Shown: one piece after another, positions 9,023 to 18,639 of the stretch
Layout: each line of letters opens with the position of its first letter
Position numbering within the stretch: position 1 is the stretch's first letter
Assembly (NCBI GenBank): GCA_964019655.1
Contig: CAXHTR010000005.1
Coordinates: forward strand, 1,426,001 to 1,490,000
DNA length: 64,000 bases
Direction: 5' to 3'
From: Perkinsela sp. pyNocScin1
Taxonomy: Eukaryota; Euglenozoa; Kinetoplastea; Prokinetoplastida; Perkinselidae
Made by a program: the position numbers and the translations under genes
The notes under the pieces: generated by a model
What the model was told of the DNA's origin: nothing
Seen by the model: the letters and a program-made list of their open reading frames with translations, nothing else
Database searches by the model: none

Positions 9023-9889
9023 ATGCGCATCGTCACGCTTCTTTCAGCTGACACGGCCCTCGGCCGCTTCGACGTGTCTTCGCTCCCAGACCAAACGCTC
9101 ATGGAGCTCTTCATCGAAGGCATGGAGGCCACCGGAAAGCTCCCATTCAGACTTCAAAACGGCTTCAAAGACGTCTGCACGTGGAGTACAAGGAAACCAT
9201 TTATCCAGGAAACCATCAGGTGCACAGATGGACGCGTAACGCGGGTGCTCTTCTGGTTCCACCGCTGGAGCGAGGATCAGTTCCCATTTCACTACACACC
9301 GCCGCTCGTCACGTACTTTTCGATGAAGAAATGCCAGATTCACGGGACGCTCGACGCTTCAGCGCTCCCTGTAGATTTGCAATGCTTTCAAGTTCCTGAG
9401 AACAAACTGAGTGGTGAAGTCAAATGTGGCGAATTTCCCAGAAAAATCGAACGCATATCCCTCGTATCAAATGTATTTACGGGAAGCCTTCATCTAGCTG
9501 ATTTGCCAGATTCCGTTATCGAGTTTCACGCAGAGTATAACGAGCTCAGTGGAAGTATACACCTCAATGATCTGCCGCCGCAGATGGCGTACCTGACCCT
9601 CCAAAACAACAAGCTCACAGGGGAGGTCCACATCGACAGGCTCCCGCCATCGATACACGACATCGACTTGAGCGAAAACTGCTTTAAGGGGGAGCTACGG
9701 CTGCTCGATTTTCCGAAATATATGAAAACTTTTGGCTTTACGAACAATTTTTCAGTCGAAACCGCCGTTTTTCGGGGCGCCAAGGGTCCCATGCACTTTG
9801 AGATTCGGGCCAACTGCATTACATCTGTGGTTGATGAAGCGGGCAATAAGCACGATTGGACGGAAATGATCATCCGGAACAATAGTTGA
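9023..9889 (+). CDS. LRR protein with enlarged cap loop
   Basis: 288 residues beginning MRIVTLLSADTALGRFD, with a possible leader cut at SA/D. The frame is open further upstream, but this ATG follows the CT tract and aligns with the family start. In the cap, C-T-W is followed by about twelve residues before the second Cys, where relatives have about four. About seven 23-residue repeats follow, with good NKLSG, NELSG and NKLTG steps, the last one degenerate. The C-cap is CITSVVDEAGNKHDW. It is the first member of the main tandem group. Likely a secreted binding protein; the ligand is unknown. Confidence 0.85.
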   Translation: MRIVTLLSADTALGRFDVSSLPDQTLMELFIEGMEATGKLPFRLQNGFKDVCTWSTRKPFIQETIRCTDGRVTRVLFWFHRWSEDQFPFHYTPPLVTYFSMKKCQIHGTLDASALPVDLQCFQVPENKLSGEVKCGEFPRKIERISLVSNVFTGSLHLADLPDSVIEFHAEYNELSGSIHLNDLPPQMAYLTLQNNKLTGEVHIDRLPPSIHDIDLSENCFKGELRLLDFPKYMKTFGFTNNFSVETAVFRGAKGPMHFEIRANCITSVVDEAGNKHDWTEMIIRNNS

Positions 9890-10014
9890 AAATTAGGAAA
9901 TGAAAATATGAGATTATGCCGCTGACACTTGATGAAAGTGAAAGATCTTCGTAAGCCGAGTGAGTGTGCTATGTTGCTTTTCATTGAAAACTTCTTTGTA
10001 ATCTCTGCTTAAAA

Positions 10015-10881
10015 ATGACGGGTGTTTCACTTCTGTGCATTGACGCAGCACTCGGTCGCCTCGACTATCATTTGCTCTCTGATCAAACCCTCATGGAGAT
10101 GCTCATCGATGGAATCTGGCAAAAAGACAAAGAAAAACTTTTCGATACGAACGGCAACTTTATCGATGCTTGCGAGTGGAAGGGTGTGAAATGCGATGGT
10201 GATCGCGTGACGCACATCATCGCACTTCACATGGAATTCAGGAAAAAGATGTTCCCCTTCTGGTATATCCCTCCCTTGGTCGAGAAATTTGTTGCAGAAT
10301 ACAGATATTTTCATGGAACGCTAAATACAAATGACCTCCCCCGGGATTTACGAAACTTCAATGTCGCATATAATAAGCTGAACGGAACGCTTAGCTTGAA
10401 GGACCTTCCACGGAGTTTGGAGAAATTTCGAGTTTATATAAATAAGTTCAGTGGAAGTTTGGCTTTTGCTGATCTTCCGCAATCTCTCAAAGTGTTCGAC
10501 GCAGGTGGGAATCAATTCAGTGGAGAAATATCGTGGAATGCCATACCGCCAAAACTGAAATACCTCAATCTCTGGCGTAATGCGCTCACAGGGTCCATCA
10601 ATATTGAAAGGCTCCCGGCATCTATGCAAAGCATCGTACTCAGTGCAAACGCATTTTCCGGGGACTTCACGATGCTTTCTATTCCAAAAAACATCGAAAT
10701 TAAGATTATTCAAAATCAACTTAGTGGAAGAGCGATTTTAGCAAAACAAACTGGCAATATGCACTTTACTCTTGCGCATGACTGCATAACATCAGTCGTC
10801 GACGAAAATGGCGAGAAGCACGAATGGCACAACGACATTATGCAGTACTTTGCATTGCTGTTTGGCAAGCTGCCGATTTGA
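10015..10881 (+). CDS. LRR protein, core architecture (reference member)
   Basis: 288 residues showing the full plan. Leader MTGVSLLCI; cap block DAALGRLDYHLLSDQ and LMEMLIDG; NGNFIDACEWKGVKCDGDRV (about 44-63) carrying the Cys-x-Trp-x-Gly-x-x-Cys signature; a link ending FPFWYIPP; seven 23-residue repeats at about 86-245; then MHFTLAHDCITSVVDENG and KHEWH. Plant LRRNT_2 caps have the same CxWxGVxC signature, and such caps close the first turn of extracellular LRR solenoids. No transmembrane or GPI-like tail is seen, so a soluble secreted product is inferred. Confidence 0.88.
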   Translation: MTGVSLLCIDAALGRLDYHLLSDQTLMEMLIDGIWQKDKEKLFDTNGNFIDACEWKGVKCDGDRVTHIIALHMEFRKKMFPFWYIPPLVEKFVAEYRYFHGTLNTNDLPRDLRNFNVAYNKLNGTLSLKDLPRSLEKFRVYINKFSGSLAFADLPQSLKVFDAGGNQFSGEISWNAIPPKLKYLNLWRNALTGSINIERLPASMQSIVLSANAFSGDFTMLSIPKNIEIKIIQNQLSGRAILAKQTGNMHFTLAHDCITSVVDENGEKHEWHNDIMQYFALLFGKLPI

Positions 10882-11059
10882 CATATTGTCTGATATGAAG
10901 GTAAAAAGTGCGGTATTTAAGAGATATCGGAGATTATATAGTCCTAGAAAATGGAATTACTCGAATATCTGTAATATTTGACGATCATGATGATTTTTCA
11001 TGTTTTGGCCTTCTTTTTTTGGCCTATAGGTCAGTAATGGAGCTTGCTCCCGAGTGCCG
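10882..11059. other. Spacer before an LRR relic
   Basis: AT-rich spacer with nothing recognised. It leads into the decayed LRR stretch described next. Confidence 0.4.
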
Positions 11060-11165
11060 ATGACTCTCTGCATATACTGATTGGAGATGTTCACTTGCTG
11101 GCTGATCTTCCCATCATTTGACAAATACAATTCATTCAAAGGCCATATTTCCTTTTCGTGTTCAC
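11060..11165 (+). pseudogene. Two-repeat LRR relic in a spacer
   Basis: Reading in two frames gives GDVHLLADLP, then a stop and a one-base shift, then YNSFKGHISFS. The first piece is the end of one 23-residue repeat and the LP start of the next. The second is the N-x-F-x-G-x-I step. Neither a cap nor the rest of the solenoid remains in recognisable form. This is probably the remnant of a tandem copy lost between the genes at 10015 and 11485. Confidence 0.5.
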
Positions 11166-11484
11166 CACATAATGCTCATGGGTATTTTTAGAACCGCATT
11201 TTCTGTTTTGATTGACCTTTCGATCCCTGTGTCTCAGTTAGACTGGAGGCACATGAGCTTGACCCCGTAATTTGGTCGAAAATCTTTTGGTATAAGAAAT
11301 CGCAATCTTGTCTAAGTTCATTGAAAAATACAGCAGACAATGGAACGGTGACACTCCCACAGTGAAAGGTACTGGCACTGCAGAACCAAGCTACGATGCT
11401 CATCATGAATGCATGCAAAGACTTTTCGCATCTATGCCGATTCGATACGTTTGACTCCATTTCATAATCTTTCCTATTTTTTGC
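11166..11484. other. Spacer, nothing recognised
   Basis: No LRR relic could be read here. A 90-codon open frame on the opposite strand (11188-11460) has no resemblance to the local families. The ATG at 11485 is preceded by a T-rich run. Confidence 0.4.
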
Positions 11485-12339
11485 ATGCCGATCGCACTTC
11501 TATCGATCGATCCCGCCCTCGGCCGCCTCGACTACTATTCACTCTCTGACCAAGCCCTCATGGAGACGCTCATCGAGGATATGAATGAAGACATAAAGAA
11601 GGAATTACAGGATGCGAACGGGAATTACCTCGATGTATGCGACTGGGATGCGCAAACATCTGCGGCACACATCTGCTGCGAAGATGATCGCGTGATAGGT
11701 ATCGATATACGATGCGTAGATTTCGATGATAATCAATTTCCCTTCGATTGTCTCCCCTCTCAGGTCTGGGACTTCGTAGTCGAGAGTTGCTCTATCCATG
11801 GCACGCTTGACACAGCTTATCTGCCACAAACGCTACAACACTTGAATGTATCCATCAATTATTTGGACGGAACCATTAATTTCAAAAGGCTGCCGCGGAG
11901 CTTAGAGACCTTGGATATTAGCAAGAATGATTTTAGTGGCAGTTTGGCTCTGTCTGATCTTCCAAGGACTCTGAAAGAATGCGGCGCAAATCGGAATCGC
12001 TTTTGTGGGTATATATCGCTCAACGATCTGCCACCAGCACTGGATTATTTGTACGTTGATGAGAATTCGCTCACTGGGTCTATTCACATCAACAAATTAC
12101 CGGAGCGTATCAGATTCATCGACTTGAATCGCAACTCATTTTCCGGGGATTTTCGCTTGCTCACGTTCCCTAAGAGCCTCAGCCACGTCAATATCTCTAA
12201 AAATCCGCTCAGCGGAAAATGCATCTTTTCGAAGGCAACAGGTGCAATGCCCTTCAAACTAGACATTGACAACGTATTGTCAGTTGTCGATGAAAATGGT
12301 GACAAGCATGCGTGGCACGATGCTCTTGTGACAATTTGA
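11485..12339 (+). CDS. LRR protein, core architecture with expanded Cys loop
   Basis: 284 residues beginning MPIALLSIDPALGRLDY. The cap reads DVCDWDAQ, then a longer loop, then CCEDDRV, so the distance between the paired cysteines is increased and an extra Cys is present. Seven repeats follow (for example NDFSGSLALSD, NSLTGSIHINK, NSFSGDFRLL). The C-cap has MPFKLDIDNVLSVVDENG and KHAWHD. It sits in the tandem group between the genes at 10015 and 12495 and shares their N-terminal DNA block almost exactly. Intact throughout. Confidence 0.87.
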   Translation: MPIALLSIDPALGRLDYYSLSDQALMETLIEDMNEDIKKELQDANGNYLDVCDWDAQTSAAHICCEDDRVIGIDIRCVDFDDNQFPFDCLPSQVWDFVVESCSIHGTLDTAYLPQTLQHLNVSINYLDGTINFKRLPRSLETLDISKNDFSGSLALSDLPRTLKECGANRNRFCGYISLNDLPPALDYLYVDENSLTGSIHINKLPERIRFIDLNRNSFSGDFRLLTFPKSLSHVNISKNPLSGKCIFSKATGAMPFKLDIDNVLSVVDENGDKHAWHDALVTI

Positions 12340-12494
12340 AAACTTTGATGACACTCTATTACAGCTACATAGTTTTTCAAGCAGAATTATATTGAGTCTA
12401 TTAATCATATTGAGTGTACTGGCATCCAAATGTACGTAGCGAGTGAAGCTCTCGATAAATTTCTTCCTCATCTAAAAGTTCAAATTACCTACAA

Positions 12495-13364
12495 ATGCGC
12501 TTACCCGTCCTTCATTTCATCGATCCCGCCCTCGGCCGCCTCGACTACGACTCACTCTCTGACCAAGCACTCATGGAAATGCTTTTCGAAAGCATGGAAA
12601 CCGACGAGAAAGCCAACTTTCAAGATGAGAACGGCAACTATCTCGACATCGACGAGTGGTACGGCGTCGAGTGCGAAGATGACCGTGTCGTGGGCATCGA
12701 CATTCAGGGATCCGCATTCCACAGTGATCAGTTTCGTTTTTCGCTCATCCCAGCACCTGTGCGCTCCCTCAACATGATGTGCTGCGCTCTCCACGGGACG
12801 CTGGACACGGCCGATCTTCCTGCCGCCCTCATTGACTTTGACGTCTCTTTGAACAAGCTGCACGGGACACTCGATTTTCACAATTTCCCGCGGAACCTGG
12901 AACGCATTCGCATTCAGTCAAATAATTTTAGCGGTAGCTGCAAGCTCGCTGATCTACCGAGATCGCTGCTTGACTTCAACGCTGGCGAGAACGGCTTCTG
13001 CGGGGAAATATCTCTCCATGACCTCCCTCCTGCAATCAAGTACTTTGACTTGCAGAGCAATGCACTCACAGGTTCTCTCTGCATCAATAAACTGCCTGAA
13101 TCTATCGAGGTGATTAACTTGTGCAGCAATTCATTTTCAGGGGACTTCCGGATGCTTGTGTTCCCACTAGGCCTAGAAAAGGTTGATATCACGAAGAACA
13201 AAATGAGCGGCACTGCGATTTTTCAGGGAACAGAAGGCGCAATGCACTTCATACTGCGGGCAGACGCTATCGAATCCGTCGTCGACGAGAATGGGGACAC
13301 GCACAAGTGGCATTCCAGTCTTGTTCACTCGAAGAGAAAGTCTGTGCAGCGCACGAATGCATAA
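12495..13364 (+). CDS. LRR protein, core architecture, first cap Cys lost
   Basis: 289 residues beginning MRLPVLHFIDPALGRLDY. The cap stretch NGNYLDIDEWYGVEC has Asp where relatives have the first cysteine, so the usual cap disulfide cannot form in the same way. The repeats are regular, with NKLHGTLDFHN, NNFSGSCKLAD, NALTGSLCINK and NSFSGDFRM. The C-cap AIESVVDENG and HKWH is followed by a basic tail (KRKSVQR) not seen in neighbours. Same strand and spacing as the rest of the tandem group. Confidence 0.87.
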   Translation: MRLPVLHFIDPALGRLDYDSLSDQALMEMLFESMETDEKANFQDENGNYLDIDEWYGVECEDDRVVGIDIQGSAFHSDQFRFSLIPAPVRSLNMMCCALHGTLDTADLPAALIDFDVSLNKLHGTLDFHNFPRNLERIRIQSNNFSGSCKLADLPRSLLDFNAGENGFCGEISLHDLPPAIKYFDLQSNALTGSLCINKLPESIEVINLCSNSFSGDFRMLVFPLGLEKVDITKNKMSGTAIFQGTEGAMHFILRADAIESVVDENGDTHKWHSSLVHSKRKSVQRTNA

Positions 13365-13540
13365 GGCAGTATTTACTTTGACAGCAAAGCGGTACGATGT
13401 TCCATCACAACAATGATCATTTTCAAGATTTCAAATGCATATTTTTCGTCCAAGTCCAATTGATAGAGAATATTTATAGAATGAAACATCCGCTATATAC
13501 GGAGTCAAAATGTGTCCAGTCAAAATCTTTTTTCTTTCAA

Positions 13541-14403
13541 ATGTTTTACTTGGCAGTAATGGCTATCGATCCAGCACTCGGCCGACACGACTACCACTCG
13601 CTCTCTGACCAGGCACTGATGGAAATGGTTTTTGACGGAATGAAAGCGGAGAAAAAGCAAAAGCTTCAGGACGAACACGGGAACTTTCTCGATTTTTTTG
13701 CGAGTGGAAAAAGGTTGCGTGCGATAAGGATGATCGCGTGACAAAGATAGAATTCAATGGAAAGCCGTTCACTGATCAGTAGTTCCTATTCGACTGCATC
13801 CCATGCCGAGTCATCTACTTTCACGTCACCAGCTGCAACATTCATGGAACGCTGGACACGGGGGCGTTGCCACTGCAGCTGGAGGACTTCAGAGTGCATC
13901 AGAATGCACTGCATGGGAGCCTCAACTGCAAGACATTCCCACAAAAGCTCGGCACAGCTATCCTCTATCAAAACGCTTTCAGTGGGGGATTGGCCCTTTC
14001 TGATCTTCCACGGTCACTCACTTACTTTGATGCAAGAGAGAACCAAATCAGCGGGGACATATCGCTCAACAACCTTCCTCCAGGAATGCGAGTGCTTTTT
14101 TTGGGTGCTCATGCGCTCTCTGGGTCTATTCGCATTGAAAATTTGCCGGACCCTATTGAAACCATAGATATCCATATGAACCAGCTTTCAGGCGAGTTCC
14201 ACATGCATTCTTTCCCTGCGATCCTCCGTCTCGACGATATTTCACAAAATGCAATCAGTTACCGAGCTGTTTTGGGAAATGCCAGAGGTAGAATCCATTT
14301 TTACCTTAAAAATGACAAGATATCGTGGGTTGTTGATGAGAATGGCGATGCGCATGTCTGGAGCAAAGAGATACCCGGCTCCTTCGGGAACGGAATGTGG
14401 TAG
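13541..14403 (+). pseudogene. Frameshifted and nonsense-bearing core LRR copy
   Basis: The N-terminal frame from ATG 13541 (or 13559) gives MAIDPALGRHDYHSL and GNFLDF, then goes off frame inside a run of seven T at about 13692-13698 where relatives encode D-V-C-E-W. It ends at TGA 13739-13741. The other frame continues with the rest of the cap, meets TAG 13780-13782 at a position where relatives have CAG, and is then open to 14403 with about six repeats and the cap KISWVVDENGDAHVW. Two separate lesions make this a probable pseudogene. A sequencing error in the T run would explain only one of them. Confidence 0.75.
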
Positions 14404-14551
14404 CATAGCTATCGTACACCATTGGGTTTATAGGTGTAACAAGTATATTTTCATTGAAAGTACAAAGTGACTGAATGCTGTACTTCTCTGCTATATGTGC
14501 AGAGCGATGACATTTACATCTCCTTTTTCAAGCTTTAATACAATCGACTCA

Positions 14552-15412
14552 ATGCTTTTCGCTGCGCTTCTATCCGTTGACCCCGCCCTCGGCCGTCTCG
14601 ACTACCATTCGCTCTCTGACCAAGCGCTCATGGAAATGCTTATCGACGGAATGAAAGATACATACAAAGAATACTATCAAGATACGAACGGCAACATTCT
14701 TGATATTTTCGACTGGCCAGGTGTCGAGCTCGATTCTGACGATGTACACGTGAAGAGTATTGACTTTCAGTACAGACAGTTCACAGACAAACCATTTCCA
14801 TTTCAGTACATTCCAAATCGAGTGGAAGATTTTGAAGCAGAGGAGGTGAATTTTCACGGAACATTGGATACTGCGATTCTTCCTCCGCACCTGAGAAGCA
14901 TTAACGTGTCCGAGAATAAGCTGCACGGGCCTTTTTGTATAAAAGATCTCCCGCAAACGCTCATTCACATTTATATTGGCGGGAACAAATTCAGCGGCAG
15001 TTTGAAACTTTCTGATCTCCGAGATACTGTCGCGTTGTTTCAGGCAGACCACAACGACTTCATAGGTGAAGTTTCTTTATCTGACCTTCCATCGCACATG
15101 GAAGACCTCTGCCTTGACAACAACAAGCTCTCCGGCTCCATTCGTATTGAAAAACTGCCAGAATGTATGGATTACATCGGATTGAGCAACAACGCGTTCA
15201 CAGGGGATTTCACATTCCTCGCAATGCCAAGAGTACCAATTAAAATGGATATTCGAAAGAACCAGCTGAGTGGCAAAGTTGTTCTCGATTCATGCGCCAA
15301 GGGGCCTCCCTTTTTGCTGAAAAGCGACCCCATCACATCTTTTGTCGATGAAACTGGCAAAAAGCACAAGCTGACCGACAGAATTACTATTGGGGAGTTT
15401 TTATTTGATTAA
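14552..15412 (+). CDS. LRR protein, core architecture, both cap cysteines lost
   Basis: 286 residues from MLFAALLSVDPALGRLDY. An upstream in-frame ATG at 14495 precedes a TTTTTCAAG acceptor-like stretch and is less likely. The cap reads DIFDWPGVELDSDD, keeping Trp and Gly but losing both cysteines. The repeats are intact, with NKFSGSLKLSD, NDFIGEVSLSD, NKLSGSIRIEK and NAFTGDFTF. The C-cap is degraded to PITSFVDETGKKHK without the Trp. Open throughout, so probably expressed, but the cap has lost features kept at 15556. Confidence 0.86.
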   Translation: MLFAALLSVDPALGRLDYHSLSDQALMEMLIDGMKDTYKEYYQDTNGNILDIFDWPGVELDSDDVHVKSIDFQYRQFTDKPFPFQYIPNRVEDFEAEEVNFHGTLDTAILPPHLRSINVSENKLHGPFCIKDLPQTLIHIYIGGNKFSGSLKLSDLRDTVALFQADHNDFIGEVSLSDLPSHMEDLCLDNNKLSGSIRIEKLPECMDYIGLSNNAFTGDFTFLAMPRVPIKMDIRKNQLSGKVVLDSCAKGPPFLLKSDPITSFVDETGKKHKLTDRITIGEFLFD

Positions 15413-15555
15413 TATTGGAGAGGGAAGCATGCACCACGATCGAATTTGCAGATGAACTTTAAAACTGATTGAAAAATTGCTCGAAAACGTTGATGCGATG
15501 AAATCTGGGTACTTTCAGCCTCTCTCTCGTTTTTGAAGTTTTTGTTTGAATTCCT

Positions 15556-16404
15556 ATGCCCCTCGCACTCCTTTCCATCGACCCCGCCCTCGGCCGCCTC
15601 GACTACCATTCGCTCTCTGACCAGGCACTGATGGAGATGATCATCGATCAAAGGGAAGATACGTATGTCGAACAGTACCTCGATGATAACGGCAACTACA
15701 TCGATGTGTGCGAGTGGAAAGAGGTGACGTGCACTGATGAGCGCGTGACAAAAGTTCGATTGATACACAGCAAGTTCACCGACAAGCAATTTCCCTTCGA
15801 GTTTCTCCCACCGCGTGTCTCGTTCTTTGAGGCCGATTTACTCAATCTGCATGGAACGTTGGACACGGCGCTCTTGCCCACTACTCTCGTGGAAATAAGC
15901 GTGTCAGACAATGCGCTACACGGGTCTTTCATCCTCAAAACAGTCCCTCGTGATATAGAGCGCATGTACATCGCTGGAAACAATTTCAGCGGTAGTTTGA
16001 CACTTTCTGATATTCCTGAAAAAGTCATAGCGTTCGAAGCAAACAACAACGAGTTTGTCGGAGAAATTAGTCTCAACGATCTGCCCCCACAGATGGAGGA
16101 ACTTGAGCTGAGCGTAAATAAGCTCTCTGGGTCCCTTTCTATCGAAGCACTGCCGACTTCGATGCGAGAGATTCGCTTGAGCAGCAACGAATTCTCGGGT
16201 GATTTCACGATGCTTTCTATTCCAGAAAGCTTGTTTGAATTTGCAATTCAGAAGAACGCGCTGAGTGGAAAAGCGATTCTGAAAAGAAAAACTGGCAAGA
16301 TGCACTTTTATCTTTTACACGACTGCATCACATCGGTCGTCGACGAAAATGGCGAAAAGCACGAATGGCACGACGAAATAATGCGACAGAATGAAGGGCA
16401 GTGA
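15556..16404 (+). CDS. LRR protein, core architecture, canonical
   Basis: 282 residues from MPLALLSIDPALGRLDY, with a canonical cap (NGNYIDVCEWKEVTC) and seven repeats: LHGTLDTAL, LHGSFILKT, NNFSGSLTLSD, NEFVGEISLND, NKLSGSLSIEA, NEFSGDFTM and ALSGKAIL. The C-cap CITSVVDENG and KHEWHDE is nearly the same as in the gene at 10015. The ATG follows a TTTTTGTTTGAATTCC tract. No lesions. It is a good reference for judging the broken copy immediately downstream. Confidence 0.88.
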   Translation: MPLALLSIDPALGRLDYHSLSDQALMEMIIDQREDTYVEQYLDDNGNYIDVCEWKEVTCTDERVTKVRLIHSKFTDKQFPFEFLPPRVSFFEADLLNLHGTLDTALLPTTLVEISVSDNALHGSFILKTVPRDIERMYIAGNNFSGSLTLSDIPEKVIAFEANNNEFVGEISLNDLPPQMEELELSVNKLSGSLSIEALPTSMREIRLSSNEFSGDFTMLSIPESLFEFAIQKNALSGKAILKRKTGKMHFYLLHDCITSVVDENGEKHEWHDEIMRQNEGQ

Positions 16405-16556
16405 AGTCTGTCTTGAGAGATAGTGGCACTCTGATGAGTTTATTTATTCATTACTTATTGAAATATGAAATTTTTACAGAAGAGATGCAAAGTCTAATCA
16501 CATCCAAGCCTATTCGACATCTATGACTGTGCCTTTCGCTTTCAATTATCTTTTCT

Positions 16557-17330
16557 ATGATTTTTGTTTGTGCATCACACTCGTCGCTGCCGACCCGCCG
16601 ATACTCGCTATCACACCAGGCGCTGATGGAAATCCTCGCTGATGGCATGCTGGAAGAGAATAAGATTGAACTTATTGATACGAACAGCAACTTCAAGGAC
16701 GTCTGCGAGTAGGACTGCGAAGAGTGCACACTTGACCTCGTGACAACGGTAGATTTGAGCTACTGCGAGTACTGTGATAAGCAGTTTCTGTTCGATTATA
16801 TTCCTCCGCTTGTTACCAGCTTTGAAGCGCTCGAATCGCGTCTCAGTGGAACGCTTGATACTTCACTTTTGTCCCGCAATCTTGAGCTCTTAGATGTCTA
16901 TAAGAATAGTCTTGGTGGGTCTCTGCGCTTCAAAGAATTCCCACGATCACACAAGGTAATAAATCTTTGCAAAAATTTTTGAATTTTTCAGGTGAAGCTC
17001 AACAACTTACCGCCTGGAATGACAATGCTACTTCTCAGCTACAACAAGATCACAGGGTCTATCAGTATTGAAAGGCTCCCAAAGTCCATGTGAACCATTT
17101 TGCTGGGTGCTAATTTACTTTCCGGTGATTTCCGCATGCTGTCCTTCCCGGAAAGCATGCATGTGATTGATGTTGGAGCGAACAGAATGAGTGGAAAGAT
17201 CGTACTTTCGAAAGCAACGGGAAGAATGCCATTTCAAATTTTTTGTGATACTGTCACAGCAGTCGTGGATGAAGATGGCAACGAGCACGAATGGTATTCA
17301 CGCATTGTAGCCGGGCACCGCACATGGTAA
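16557..17330 (+). pseudogene. Multiply disrupted core LRR copy
   Basis: One frame from ATG 16557 carries a degraded cap (SLPTRRYSLSHQALMEIL, then NFKDVCE) and is cut by TAG 16710-16712, where relatives have the cap Trp, by TGA 16980-16982 and by TGA 17091-17093. Near 16975-16998 the words AATTTTTGAATTTTTCAGG replace about one repeat, as if a deletion had occurred between two AATTTTT copies. Downstream, SGDFRMLSFPES and the cap TVTAVVDEDGNEHEW are still readable. Three stops plus a missing repeat make this a clear pseudogene. Confidence 0.85.
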
Positions 17331-17505
17331 GCATCAATTATTCGAAGCATGATTGGTACGATCATGTTTCTGATGAATGCGAGCAAAAAGTGGCTGAATG
17401 ATTAGATCTCTAAATACAAAAAGATTTATCTTCAAAATGAGCAATGCGTATCTTTTTCTCAGTAGTCGTTCACTTCACTGTTCGTTGGGTCTCAAATTAA
17501 TAAAA

Positions 17506-18366
17506 ATGATCAGCACGGCAATTCTCTGTGTCGACCAAGCCCTTGGCCGCCTTGACAACCATTCCCTCTCCGATCAAGCTTTGATGGAGATGCTTATTGA
17601 CGGAATGGAAGAAGAACATAAAGAATTGTATCAGGATGAAAATGGCAACTTTCTCGATGTCTGTGAATGGGAGGGTATCGAGTGCGCAGACGATCGCGTT
17701 GAGTATCTTTTCTTAGCTTTCAGAAAGTTCACAGAAAAGCCATTTCCCTTCAATTTCATTCCACCACATGTACAGACCTTTAGAGCATCCGACTGCAACC
17801 TCCATGGGACGCTTGAAACAGGTGTCCTCCCAAGTGGCATTAAACTGTTAAATGTTGAATCGAATGCGCTGCACGGCACACTCAGCCTGAAAGCCTTCCC
17901 TCGAGCGATGGAGAAGATTTGGGTGACTTGGAATGCGCTGACCGGAAGTTTGGTACTTTCTGATCTTCCACAGAGCCTGAAAAAATTTGGAGCAGATTTC
18001 AATAAGTTCTGCGGGGAAATAGACCTGAATGACCTTCCACCGGCGCTAGAAAACCTTTCGATAGGGGGGAATGCGCTAACAGGGTCGATCAACATCGAGA
18101 GTCTGCCAGACTCGATCCGACATATCGACTTAAGTGAAAACGCATTTTCGAAGGATTTTCGAATGTGCATGTTTCCTCCGGAACTTATCGATATCGATGT
18201 TACGGGCAACCCGCTCAGCGGTACAGTTGTGCTTTTAAAGGCCGAGGGTCCGACATTATTCGACTTTCGGTTCGACGGCCTGTTGCTGGTCGTTGATGAA
18301 AATGGCGACAAGCACGAATGGCACGATAAACTTCTGAAAGTAAATCGAGTCGAACAGTATTCCTGA
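17506..18366 (+). CDS. LRR protein, core architecture
   Basis: 286 residues from MISTAILCVDQALGRLDNHSL. The frame is open 36 codons further upstream, but the family alignment supports this ATG. The cap is canonical (NGNFLDVCEWEGIEC and DDRVEYL). Seven repeats include ALHGTLSLKA, ALTGSLVLSD, NKFCGEIDLND, ALTGSINIES and NAFSKDFRM. The C-cap is LLLVVDENG and KHEWHDK. It is the last of the contiguous DPALGR-type tandem group in this part of the array. Confidence 0.87.
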   Translation: MISTAILCVDQALGRLDNHSLSDQALMEMLIDGMEEEHKELYQDENGNFLDVCEWEGIECADDRVEYLFLAFRKFTEKPFPFNFIPPHVQTFRASDCNLHGTLETGVLPSGIKLLNVESNALHGTLSLKAFPRAMEKIWVTWNALTGSLVLSDLPQSLKKFGADFNKFCGEIDLNDLPPALENLSIGGNALTGSINIESLPDSIRHIDLSENAFSKDFRMCMFPPELIDIDVTGNPLSGTVVLLKAEGPTLFDFRFDGLLLVVDENGDKHEWHDKLLKVNRVEQYS

Positions 18367-18639
18367 GCGTATTAATTGAAATTACAAAGGCTTTCATAGT
18401 GAATTAGCATAGAATTGAGATGAGGCCTTCATATTTGCTTTGAAGTGCAATATATTCTCTATATTCCGTTCGTACATTAAAGTGCTAAATGTGAATTTTG
18501 GAATGGCCGAAAGGCCGCCTGTGAACTTTTATTTTGCTGTTGAGTTCTGCTCTTCTACTCTGTAAATATGACGTTTGAATTATCTTTCCTTCAGCTTTTC
18601 AACAAGTGTCTTCTCCGATTTGGACTTTATTCACGCGAA

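Noticed and set aside
9023-9060. Introns ending in TTTCAG just before the DPALGR block
   Set aside because: Only a few members have CAG there; others (for example CTATCGATCGATCC) have no AG, and the frames are open through the site.
16557-17330. Reassigned stop codons instead of nonsense mutations
   Set aside because: TAG, TGA and TAA all end intact neighbouring genes at family-consistent positions, so a non-standard code is not needed.
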